A stretch of 8,099 nucleotides of DNA from the NCBI GenBank assembly GCA_023398855.1, contig JAEWRS010000017.1, positions 1 through 8,099 of the forward strand, in the 5' to 3' direction. The stretch's first letter is position 1; each line of letters begins with the position of its first letter. Under the pieces are notes generated by a model, which was not told the origin of the DNA, did not search any database, and saw nothing but the letters and a program-made list of their open reading frames with translations. Below are positions 1 through 6,439 of this stretch, in pieces. Position numbers and translations under genes: made by a program. This stretch comes from Bacillota bacterium (GTDB lineage: Bacteria > Bacillota > Clostridia > Lachnospirales > Lachnospiraceae).

Positions 1-1
1 G

Positions 2-736
2 GGCATTACTGATTTAATTAATGTGCCTGGACTCATTAATCTGGACTTTGCTGATGTTCAGACAGTTATGACAGACAAGGGCATTGCCCATATCGGTATT
101 GGACGGGCAAAGGGTGATGAAAAGGCATTGGAGGCTGTAAAGCAGGCGGTATCCAGTCCGCTGCTTGAGACTACTATTGAGGGCGCTTCTCATGTCATCA
201 TCAATATTTCCGGTGATATCAGCCTGGTGGAAGCTAATGAGGCGGCCAGCTATGTCCAGGAGATGGCAGGAGATGATGCAAACATCATTTTTGGTGCCAT
301 GTATGATGAGAATGCTCACGATGAAGCCAGCATTACTGTGATCGCAACCGGTCTGGACCTTCAGTCTGAGACTCCGGTGTCCAAGGTCATGACGAATTTT
401 TCCAATCCAGGCTATAAGCAGCCAAAAGCAGCTCAGAACCAGACCGTGAATCAGGAGGCAGCAGCTACTGCGGCTAATCCCGGATATAATCAAAACTATA
501 ATCCTAATTATGGAAACAACAATTATTCCAATCCGGCTTATAATAATCAGAGTTATCCAAATAATAACCAGAATTACGGAAACCAGAACTACGGGTCAGG
601 AAACTATACAAAGCCAAACTATCAAGGACAGACTAATCCCCAGGGAGCTTCTCAGGGAGGCGGACAGCCTTATCGTCCAACTGTAAATAAGGAAGTCCAG
701 ATCAATATTCCAGACTTTTTAAGAAATAAAAGGTAA
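2..736 (+). CDS. ftsZ: Cell division protein FtsZ, C-terminal part (5' end outside window)
   Basis: FtsZ is the tubulin-like GTPase that polymerises into the cytokinetic Z-ring at mid-cell. The reading frame is open to the left edge, so the nucleotide-binding half is missing; 244 residues are visible. The fragment opens in the T7 (synergy) loop, with NLDFADV at visible residues 13-19. Its two aspartates are the residues that complete GTP hydrolysis in the neighbouring subunit. The C-terminal tubulin-like domain runs to about residue 120 (VIATGLDL). A disordered linker rich in Asn, Tyr, Gln and Gly follows (about 121-227), and then the conserved tail peptide IPDFLRNKR (236-244), which in this family binds partners such as FtsA and SepF. 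An in-frame GTG at 23 lies inside the T7 loop region and is not a real start. An intrinsic terminator follows the stop by 20 bases. The identification is very secure; only the linker composition is unusual. Confidence 0.97.
   Translation, partial: GITDLINVPGLINLDFADVQTVMTDKGIAHIGIGRAKGDEKALEAVKQAVSSPLLETTIEGASHVIINISGDISLVEANEAASYVQEMAGDDANIIFGAMYDENAHDEASITVIATGLDLQSETPVSKVMTNFSNPGYKQPKAAQNQTVNQEAAATAANPGYNQNYNPNYGNNNYSNPAYNNQSYPNNNQNYGNQNYGSGNYTKPNYQGQTNPQGASQGGGQPYRPTVNKEVQINIPDFLRNKR
566..595 (+). repeat. 15-bp tandem duplication inside the ftsZ linker
   Basis: Two adjacent in-frame 15-base units (566-580 and 581-595) differ at two third-codon positions. Both encode Asn-Gln-Asn-Tyr-Gly. 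They sit in a stretch of degenerate Asn/Tyr-rich units (NPGYNQNY, NPNYGNNNY, NPAYNNQSY). This suggests that the linker grew by short in-frame duplications; synonymous drift shows the copies are not identical any more. Confidence 0.75.
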
Positions 737-756
737 AATTTATAAAGCTACATAAT

Positions 757-787
757 CAGGCGGGTTCCGATGAACCTGCCTGTTTTT
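757..787 (+). terminator. Rho-independent terminator after ftsZ
   Basis: An 11-bp stem (757-767 with 772-782, one G-U pair) closes a CGAT loop and is followed directly by five T residues (783-787). It begins 20 bases after the ftsZ stop codon, the expected place. No matching T-tract exists on the other strand, so it acts on + strand transcripts. The next gene's ribosome binding site starts 13 bases past it. Confidence 0.85.
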
Positions 788-800
788 GAAATCCCGGGGA

Positions 801-806
801 AAGGAG
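801..806 (+). promoter_or_regulatory. Ribosome binding site deciding the start of the 108-aa gene
   Basis: AAGGAG lies 6 bases before the ATG at 813. It supports that ATG over the in-frame TTG at 786, which lies within the terminator's T-tract and lies upstream of this site. Confidence 0.8.
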
Positions 807-812
807 TTTAAC

Positions 813-1139
813 ATGTCAGAGAAAGAACAGGATTGGGAGATTTCAGCCGATTATTATAACAGCAGTGAAAATAAAAAGAACATGTCACTGGAAGATTTTA
901 TTGTGGAATCAGATCAGGAAACCCATGGCTTGGAATCTTTCGGACAAGCTGATGAACTGTTAAAAAAGACGGTTGCAGATGTTCGTCAGGTACTTGCCTT
1001 GGCCCAGGAAGGAAAGAGCATTCCAGAGATAATTTCCATTACAGGCCTTAAAGAGAAATATATTTATGATATACAGGTTTGTGCCCAGGGATTCAGGGAG
1101 GATGACGAGATTGCAGTGGCTCATCTGGTATTGGGTTAA
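813..1139 (+). CDS. Unknown 108-aa protein with a helix-turn-helix-like C-terminal half
   Basis: I do not recognise a named family. The start at ATG 813 is set by a well-placed AAGGAG. The N-terminal half (about 1-50) is acidic and polar, with no hydrophobic segment or signal peptide, so the product should be cytosolic. Residues about 55-92 look like a helix-turn-helix: an amphipathic helix (VRQVLALAQEG), then KSIPEI, a short turn around ITGL, and a possible recognition helix KEKYIYDIQV. The pattern recalls resolvase or sigma region 4 type HTH modules, but this comes from pattern only. The last residues are hydrophobic (HLVLG). The gene sits between ftsZ and a zinc-ribbon membrane protein gene that starts 15 bases after its stop, so those two genes are probably co-transcribed. 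A role in division or gene control is a guess from context. Confidence 0.8.
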   Translation: MSEKEQDWEISADYYNSSENKKNMSLEDFIVESDQETHGLESFGQADELLKKTVADVRQVLALAQEGKSIPEIISITGLKEKYIYDIQVCAQGFREDDEIAVAHLVLG

Positions 1140-1154
1140 AAGGAGGGATAAAGG

Positions 1155-2216
1155 ATGATGAAAAAGATTTGTCCGGTTTGTGATCTTCCGGTAAATGAAA
1201 TGAATTACTGCTCACGGTGCAGGAAGGTTATCCGGCGGCCCATACTGTGGAATACGGACTATTATTTAAATGAGATGCGCCCGTTTTACAAGGAACAACA
1301 TGAGAGCCCCAATATTGATAATAAGGGAAATCAACAGAAAGGGGACAACATGGACCCGGCCAGTTACAAGAGTCTGGCTCAGAGACCTGAATCCCCTGGA
1401 ACTCAGAAAGAGACAGCGCCGGACGGCAGACACAATCCTTCCCGCCCTTTTAAACCAGATCAGACAAAAACGGGAAAGAAGCCTCTGGCTTCCCTGGCAG
1501 GGTTTCTCATCGTGATGTTTGCTTTCAATGTTGTTCCAAAGCTTACTGGAACTGTTGAACGGTTGATGGAGAATCAAGGCTACAACAGCAATTATGAAAC
1601 CGCGATCCCGTACGATGATACTGGTTTTGCAGAGCTTGATGAAGAGGAAGTGAAAGCCTCCGGGGAAGCATGCAGCGGCTATGTTCACTTTCCGGTGGAT
1701 GGAAGGCAGATTGCAGAGTCCATGAGGCAGTTTTTTAGTAAAACCGACTATGGATATCAGGTGGAAGATGTGGGAAATTATTCCGATAATTATATCTTCG
1801 AAGAAGAAGGTGGTTCCATATCCTATTATGAGACCATAGAAAGTTTTACTTTTGAGGATCAGGTGACCAGCCAGCTGGAGCCAAGTGATGAGGGATACGT
1901 ATACCAGTATGTTGACATCAATTATGATACGGCTACAGGAGAACTCCATGACTATCTTTCGTTTTTAAAAGACCGGGAGGTTTCTCTTGTATGCTTAGAG
2001 GAATTTTTGTCAATGACAGAGGCAGCAGCAGGAATCCCACTGGAAGAAAGCAGTATTCCTGCCATTATGGAGCAGGCCAGAACAGCGGAATGGCAGGTTG
2101 ATGGAATGTACTTTATGGAAGGATTATTTGACATTAATGCTTATATTACCAATGATGGCATCAGGATTTACGTTTCATTCAGCAACCGTAATCCAATAGG
2201 AAGTCAGGAGACGTAA
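1155..2216 (+). CDS. Zinc-ribbon single-pass membrane protein of unknown function
   Basis: The 353-residue product has three visible parts. A short N-terminal zinc ribbon uses two knuckles, CPVC (Cys6, Cys9) and CSRC (Cys19, Cys22). A polar, proline- and lysine-rich linker (about 45-108) leads to one hydrophobic segment (about 111-128, LASLAGFLIVMFAFNVV). The remaining ~220 residues are strongly acidic and rich in Tyr, Glu and Asp. The basic stretch before the membrane segment (TGKKP) predicts cytosolic zinc ribbon and external C-terminal domain. This layout is common among Firmicute zinc-ribbon membrane proteins, most without known function. AGGAGGG at 1141-1147 precedes two tandem ATG codons (1155, 1158); I chose the first by spacing (7 bases). 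It follows the 108-aa gene by 15 bases. No clear terminator follows. Function is unknown; a regulatory or envelope role is possible. Confidence 0.88.
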   Translation: MMKKICPVCDLPVNEMNYCSRCRKVIRRPILWNTDYYLNEMRPFYKEQHESPNIDNKGNQQKGDNMDPASYKSLAQRPESPGTQKETAPDGRHNPSRPFKPDQTKTGKKPLASLAGFLIVMFAFNVVPKLTGTVERLMENQGYNSNYETAIPYDDTGFAELDEEEVKASGEACSGYVHFPVDGRQIAESMRQFFSKTDYGYQVEDVGNYSDNYIFEEEGGSISYYETIESFTFEDQVTSQLEPSDEGYVYQYVDINYDTATGELHDYLSFLKDREVSLVCLEEFLSMTEAAAGIPLEESSIPAIMEQARTAEWQVDGMYFMEGLFDINAYITNDGIRIYVSFSNRNPIGSQET

Positions 2217-2334
2217 ACAGGATATATTGCGAAATGCAGTTTTTTGTGATAAAGTTTTAATTGACACATGCTGCGCTTTGCGAAAAGACCTTTATGTCCA
2301 AAGTGTATGTGAAACAACCAGGAAACATAAGATT

Positions 2335-2338
2335 GGAG
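2335..2338 (+). promoter_or_regulatory. Ribosome binding site supporting the metF start at 2348
   Basis: GGAG lies 9 bases before ATG 2348. The protein then begins MKIKDILG and meets the MetF core at the expected distance. Upstream in-frame candidates (TTG 2261, ATG 2294) have no comparable purine-rich site and would add residues unlike the family. Confidence 0.6.
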
Positions 2339-2347
2339 ACAGACTGG

Positions 2348-3205
2348 ATGAAAATTAAAGACATATTAGGCAAAGGAAAGCCTACCTTATCCTTTGAAGT
2401 ATTTCCTCCTAAGACGGAGGATAAATATGAATCAGTGGAGCGGGCAGCGGCGGAAATCGCAAAGCTGAATCCGGCATTTATGAGTGTTACATACGGAGCA
2501 GGAGGTGGAACCAGCCAGTACACCGTTGATATCGCTTCCGCCTTGCACCATGAGTATCATGTAACAGCCTTGGCTCATCTGACCTGTGTTTCTTCCACCA
2601 AAGAAAAGGTGCACCAGGTCCTTGATGAACTGAAAAAAGCCGGAATTGATAATGTACTGGCTCTCCGGGGAGATATGCCTGCTGATGCCCCTGTTAAGAG
2701 GGATTTCAATTATGCCTCTGAATTGATCAGGGAAATAAAACAGTCAGGCGATTTTTGTATTGGTGCCGCCTGCTATCCGGAAGGCCATGTGGAATCAGCC
2801 AGTAAGACCATTGATATGGATTACTTAAAACAAAAAGTGGAGGCAGGCTGCGATTTTGTTACCACTCAGATGTTTTTTGACAACAATATTTTATACAATT
2901 ATCTGTACCGAATCAGGGAAAAAGGAGTTACTGTTCCAGTGGTTGCAGGAATCATGCCTGTGACCAATGTAAGGCAGATCATCCGAAGCTGCCAGCTGTC
3001 AGGAACCTATCTGCCTTCCCGCTTTAAAGCCATTGTAGACAGGTTCGGAGAAAATCCGTCAGCAATGAAACAGGCAGGAATCGCCTATGCTACAGAACAG
3101 ATCATTGACCTTATCGCCAACGGAGTCAATGCCATTCATGTTTATTCCATGAATAAGCCGGATGTGGCGTTAAAAATCAAGGAGAACCTTTCTGAGATAC
3201 TGTGA
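2348..3205 (+). CDS. metF: 5,10-methylenetetrahydrofolate reductase
   Basis: MetF reduces 5,10-methylene-THF to 5-methyl-THF, using FAD in a TIM-barrel fold; the product is the methyl donor for methionine synthase. With the start at 2348 the protein has 285 residues, normal for bacterial MetF. Signature segments are LSFEVFPPK near the N-terminus, where Glu17 matches the catalytic Glu28 of the E. coli enzyme; VTYGAGGG; LTCVSS; ALRGDMP, with Asp109 matching E. coli Asp120 near the flavin; and TTQMFFDN, with Gln174 in the folate-binding region. Longer starts at 2261 or 2294 are possible but less likely. The methionine synthase genes downstream fit a methionine/folate one-carbon unit. No obvious zinc-protein partner (MetV) of acetogen-type MetF is seen next to it. 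No riboswitch was recognised in the 131-base gap upstream. Confidence 0.96.
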   Translation: MKIKDILGKGKPTLSFEVFPPKTEDKYESVERAAAEIAKLNPAFMSVTYGAGGGTSQYTVDIASALHHEYHVTALAHLTCVSSTKEKVHQVLDELKKAGIDNVLALRGDMPADAPVKRDFNYASELIREIKQSGDFCIGAACYPEGHVESASKTIDMDYLKQKVEAGCDFVTTQMFFDNNILYNYLYRIREKGVTVPVVAGIMPVTNVRQIIRSCQLSGTYLPSRFKAIVDRFGENPSAMKQAGIAYATEQIIDLIANGVNAIHVYSMNKPDVALKIKENLSEIL

Positions 3206-3218
3206 TTCCTTTTCATCA

Positions 3219-3249
3219 GGGTCCGGCTCCTTTTAAAAGAGTCGGGCCC
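3219..3249 (+). terminator. Strong imperfect hairpin between metF and the MetH reactivation gene
   Basis: GGGTCCGGCTC (3219-3229) pairs with GAGTCGGGCCC (3239-3249), including two G-U pairs, and the stem continues across a C/A mismatch into a TTTTAAAA centre. A short ATTTTAAAT tail follows (3250-3258). The stem is typical of an intrinsic terminator, but the T-tract is short (four T), so partial termination is likely. It starts 14 bases after the metF stop. Confidence 0.6.
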
Positions 3250-3264
3250 ATTTTAAATAGAAAT

Positions 3265-3269
3265 GGAGG
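3265..3269 (+). promoter_or_regulatory. Ribosome binding site deciding the start of the MetH reactivation gene
   Basis: GGAGG is 7 bases before ATG 3277 but only 1 base before the in-frame ATG 3271. Spacing therefore favours 3277. The open frame back to 3202 would run through the hairpin and is not supported. Confidence 0.75.
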
Positions 3270-3276
3270 AATGTCA

Positions 3277-3921
3277 ATGGAAATCAGCCGAAAGGAGATC
3301 CGGCGTTATCTGGGATACGGGAAGAATGACGGGGATGAAACCGTAAATTCCTTGATTGAAGAATGTGTCAGAGAGCTTTTGACTGCTGCATCCCCTAAAA
3401 GTATAAGCCGGGTATATCCCTTAGAACTGTCTGGCCAGGATACTGTTAATTTCACAGTATTTCAGACCATAAGCCGGAATTTAAGCAGGAACCTGGCAGA
3501 TTGCCAGCAGGTGATCTTATTTGCAGCTACTTTAGGTGCAGGAGTAGATGTGCTTCTGCACAGGTATACAAAGCTGCAGATGAGCAAAGCGGTTATTATG
3601 CAGGCAGCCGCCACTGCCATGATTGAGGAGTACTGTGACGAAGAGAACCAAAAGCTGAAGCAGGAGTATGAAGAGAAGAACCTGTATTTAAGGCCCAGAT
3701 TCAGCCCAGGCTACGGAGATTTTCCCTTAGAGTGCCAAAGGGATATTACGGCGGTTTTGGAAACGCCTAAAAGGATTGGCATTATGCTCACGGACAGCCT
3801 CCTCATGACCCCTTCCAAGTCTGTTACCGCGGTCATGGGAGTCAGCGGGAAACCTTACCGCTGTGAGATAAAGGGCTGTGAATCCTGTGTAAAAACGGAT
3901 TGTGCATACAGGAGAAGTTAA
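3277..3921 (+). CDS. Stand-alone methionine synthase reactivation (B12-dependent activation) domain protein
   Basis: The protein matches the activation domain that forms the C-terminus of long MetH enzymes (Met_synt_B12 family). That domain binds S-adenosylmethionine and drives reductive methylation of inactive cob(II)alamin. Here it is a free protein of 214 residues. The hallmark is RPRFSPGYGDFPL at about 139-151, the SAM-binding motif region of the family (RxxPGY in E. coli MetH). A glycine-rich segment near residues 86-91 (AATLGAG) and the helical segment after it are also typical of this family. The C-terminus carries four cysteines (Cys196, 201, 204, 209) in a C-x4-C-x2-C-x4-C arrangement just before the end, which the E. 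coli domain is not known to have. The adjacent metH gene lacks this domain and starts 26 bases downstream, so the two products should act together, as known for the Thermotoga maritima pair TM0268/TM0269. The physiological reductant is not evident from the window. Confidence 0.9.
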   Translation: MEISRKEIRRYLGYGKNDGDETVNSLIEECVRELLTAASPKSISRVYPLELSGQDTVNFTVFQTISRNLSRNLADCQQVILFAATLGAGVDVLLHRYTKLQMSKAVIMQAAATAMIEEYCDEENQKLKQEYEEKNLYLRPRFSPGYGDFPLECQRDITAVLETPKRIGIMLTDSLLMTPSKSVTAVMGVSGKPYRCEIKGCESCVKTDCAYRRS

Positions 3922-3937
3922 AGCTACAAACGCATAT

Positions 3938-3942
3938 GGAGG
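3938..3942 (+). promoter_or_regulatory. Ribosome binding site deciding the metH start
   Basis: GGAGG lies 5 bases before ATG 3948. It overlaps the alternative ATG 3936, which lacks a comparable site at the right distance; the TTG at 3900 would overlap the preceding gene. Confidence 0.75.
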
Positions 3943-3947
3943 AACCT

Positions 3948-6386
3948 ATGGCAGGAATTTTAGAAGAGATAAAGAAACGGATTGTATTTTTTGACGGCGG
4001 AACAGGAAGCCTTTTGCAGGCCAGTGGTTTAGAACCGGGAGAACTGCCGGAAACATGGAATTTAAAACACCCGGATATTATTACAAGGCTGCACCGGGAT
4101 TATCTGGAAGCGGGTGCAGATATTATAAAGACCAATACCTTTGGCGCCAATGGCTTAAAATTCCACAAAGGTGCGGAATTTGATCTGGAAGAGGTGGTAA
4201 CTGCAGCACTGAAAAATGCCAGAAATGCGCTTGAATCGGCTGATTTTTCCGGAGAAAAGAGGAAAGGGTATATTGCCCTTGATTTAGGTCCCACGGGAAA
4301 GCTGTTAAAGCCTCTTGGGGATCTGGACTTTGAGGATGCATATGATATGTTTTCCCGGGTTGTGAGGATTGGGGAGCGGGAAGGTGCGGATTTGGTGCTC
4401 ATTGAGACCATGAGCGACAGCTATGAAGCAAAGGCTGCTGTGCTGGCTGCAAAGGAAAACAGCAATCTTCCTGTATTCGTGACCATGATTTTTGATGAAA
4501 AGGGAAAACTTCTGACAGGCGGAAACGTAGAATCAACGGTTGCTCTTTTAGAGGGTCTGGGGGTGGATGCTCTTGGAATCAACTGCGGACTGGGCCCGAT
4601 TCAGATGAAGGGGATTTTAGAGGAAATCATGAAGGTGGTTTCCATACCGGTTATTGTAAATCCCAATGCAGGGCTTCCAAGGAGCGAAGGCGGGAAAACC
4701 GTTTATGATATTGACGCGGAAGAATTTGCGTCTGCCATGAAGGAAATTGCAGAGAAAGGGGCCTGTATAATCGGCGGCTGCTGCGGAACTACTCCAGAGC
4801 ATATTAAAAAAACGGTTGCTCTTTGTAAGGATGTTCCTGCCAGGCTTCCGGATAAGAAAAACAGGACTGTCATTTCTTCCTATGCACAGGCGGTCCTGAT
4901 CGGTGATGATCCGGTTATCATTGGGGAAAGGATTAATCCAACAGGAAAGTCCAAGTTTAAGCAGGCTCTTAGGGATCACAACCTGGAATATATCCTTCGG
5001 GAAGGAGTGACGCAGCAGGATCATGGTGCCCACGTTCTGGACGTGAATGTAGGACTTCCGGAAATAGACGAGCCTTCCATGATGGTGGAAGTGATCAAGG
5101 AGCTTCAGAGTATTATTGATCTGCCTCTTCAGATTGATACCTCCAATACAGTGGCAATGGAGCGGGCTATGAGAGCGTACAACGGAAAACCTCTTATCAA
5201 CTCCGTAAATGGGAAAAAGGAAGTGATGGAGACTATTTTTCCGCTGGTAAAACGGTATGGCGGCGTTGCAGTGGCCCTGGCTCTGGATGAAGAAGGCATC
5301 CCAGAGACAGCAGAGGGACGGATGGCAGTTGCAAAGAAGATTTATAAAAAAGCCGCAGAATACGGAATTGAAAAAAAAGATATTATTATAGATGCCCTTT
5401 GCATGACAGTCAGCTCTGACAGCAAAGGGGCACTGACAACTCTTGAGACATTGAGGCGGGTCAGGGATGAGCTGGGAGGCAGGACCATATTGGGTGTTTC
5501 CAATATTTCTTTTGGTCTTCCCCAGAGAGAGATTATCAATTCCACCTTTTTTGCTTTGGCCCTTCAGAGCGGCCTGAGCGCAGCCATCATGAACCCCAAT
5601 TCTGAAGCAATGATGCGATCTTATTACAGCTTCAGGACTCTGGCGGATCTGGATCCCCAGTGCAGCGGCTATATTTCGGTTTACAGCGGCCAGGTGGCTA
5701 CCCTGGGGGAAACGGTAAGGCCGGGAGCTTCCTCCATGGCAAACGGTATTTCCGGAAGTGATATGCCCCTTTCAGAAAGCATTGCAAAGGGTCTTAAAGA
5801 CAGGGCTCATGCGGCAGTAAAGGATCTGCTAAAGGATCAGGAGCCTTTGAGCATCATAAATGAGGAGATGATTCCTGCCCTTGACCGTGTAGGAAAGGGA
5901 TTTGAAAATGGGACTGTATTTTTACCTCAGCTTCTTATGAGTGCAGAAGCAGCCAAGGCAGCCTTTGAGGTAATCAAAGAGAAGCTGGCAGAAAGCGGCA
6001 TGGCCCAGGAGAAAAAGGGAAAGATCATTCTGGCTACGGTAAAGGGAGACATTCATGATATCGGCAAGAATATTGTAAAGGTGCTTCTGGAAAACTACAG
6101 CTATGATGTGATTGATCTGGGAAAGGACGTTCCACCAGAGAAGATTGTGGAAACAGCGGTGGAAAATGAGGTAAAGCTGGTTGGCTTAAGCGCACTTATG
6201 ACCACCACAGTGCCCAGCATGGAAGAGACCATCAGACAGCTTAGGGAGACAACTCCTTCTGTGAAGGTGATGGTAGGAGGAGCCGTGCTTACGGAAGGAT
6301 ATGCAAAGACAATTGGCGCAGACCAATACTGTAAGGATGCCATGGCTTCCGTTGCCTATGCTGAGGGAGTATTTCGCGCAAAATAA
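3948..6386 (+). CDS. metH: Cobalamin-dependent methionine synthase, short form without activation domain
   Basis: MetH moves a methyl group from 5-methyl-THF to cobalamin and then to homocysteine, giving methionine. The product has 812 residues, against about 1,227 in E. coli, because the C-terminal reactivation domain is absent. Domains in order: homocysteine/zinc barrel (about 1-300) with DGGTG near the N-terminus and zinc ligands Cys213 (INCGLG) and Cys278-Cys279 (GGCCGTTP); pterin-binding barrel (about 308-580) beginning IGERINPTG at 326; helical cap (about 608-685) with the FLPQLLMSAEAAK segment; and Rossmann-type B12 domain (about 690-812). The B12 domain has DIHDIG (701-706), in which His703 is the lower axial cobalt ligand, and a VGGA motif near the end. 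All expected catalytic residues are present, so the enzyme should be active. The reactivation protein is encoded directly upstream. No terminator is seen before the trpS promoter. Confidence 0.97.
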   Translation: MAGILEEIKKRIVFFDGGTGSLLQASGLEPGELPETWNLKHPDIITRLHRDYLEAGADIIKTNTFGANGLKFHKGAEFDLEEVVTAALKNARNALESADFSGEKRKGYIALDLGPTGKLLKPLGDLDFEDAYDMFSRVVRIGEREGADLVLIETMSDSYEAKAAVLAAKENSNLPVFVTMIFDEKGKLLTGGNVESTVALLEGLGVDALGINCGLGPIQMKGILEEIMKVVSIPVIVNPNAGLPRSEGGKTVYDIDAEEFASAMKEIAEKGACIIGGCCGTTPEHIKKTVALCKDVPARLPDKKNRTVISSYAQAVLIGDDPVIIGERINPTGKSKFKQALRDHNLEYILREGVTQQDHGAHVLDVNVGLPEIDEPSMMVEVIKELQSIIDLPLQIDTSNTVAMERAMRAYNGKPLINSVNGKKEVMETIFPLVKRYGGVAVALALDEEGIPETAEGRMAVAKKIYKKAAEYGIEKKDIIIDALCMTVSSDSKGALTTLETLRRVRDELGGRTILGVSNISFGLPQREIINSTFFALALQSGLSAAIMNPNSEAMMRSYYSFRTLADLDPQCSGYISVYSGQVATLGETVRPGASSMANGISGSDMPLSESIAKGLKDRAHAAVKDLLKDQEPLSIINEEMIPALDRVGKGFENGTVFLPQLLMSAEAAKAAFEVIKEKLAESGMAQEKKGKIILATVKGDIHDIGKNIVKVLLENYSYDVIDLGKDVPPEKIVETAVENEVKLVGLSALMTTTVPSMEETIRQLRETTPSVKVMVGGAVLTEGYAKTIGADQYCKDAMASVAYAEGVFRAK

Positions 6387-6395
6387 CCAGTCCGA

Positions 6396-6423
6396 TTGAC
6401 AAATACGGTATGAATGGTATAAT
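6396..6423 (+). promoter_or_regulatory. Consensus sigma-A promoter for trpS
   Basis: TTGACA (6396-6401) and TATAAT (6418-6423) both match consensus fully, with a 16-base spacer and a TGG extended -10 element (6415-6417). Transcription should start near 6429-6431. The -35 begins 10 bases after the metH stop, so trpS can be expressed independently of the methionine genes. Confidence 0.9.
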
Positions 6424-6439
6424 ATCCACAAAAGCAATT

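Noticed and set aside
14..493. 159-codon open frame on the - strand opposite ftsZ
   Set aside because: Lies entirely against the well-supported ftsZ frame, matches no known family to my eye and has no sensible context; a shadow frame.
1270..1515. 81-codon + strand frame inside the zinc-ribbon gene
   Set aside because: It overlaps a supported gene in another frame and its composition is Arg/Trp-rich, as expected from an out-of-frame reading.
1266..1949. 227-codon open frame on the - strand opposite the zinc-ribbon protein
   Set aside because: The + strand gene has a strong ribosome binding site, a zinc ribbon, a membrane segment and coherent spacing. The antisense product reads as a chance hydrophobic/basic frame.
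2226..2245. Short stem-loop plus T6 after the zinc-ribbon gene, possible terminator
   Set aside because: The stem is only 5 bp with one G-U pair and little G+C, too weak to call with confidence despite the good T-tract.
2261..2347. Longer metF start at TTG 2261 or ATG 2294
   Set aside because: No good ribosome binding site and the extra residues do not resemble MetF; ATG 2348 gives normal length. The TTGACA here may be a promoter element instead.
3900..3947. Earlier metH starts at TTG 3900 or ATG 3936
   Set aside because: The first overlaps the reactivation gene. The second sits on the GGAGG that best serves ATG 3948.
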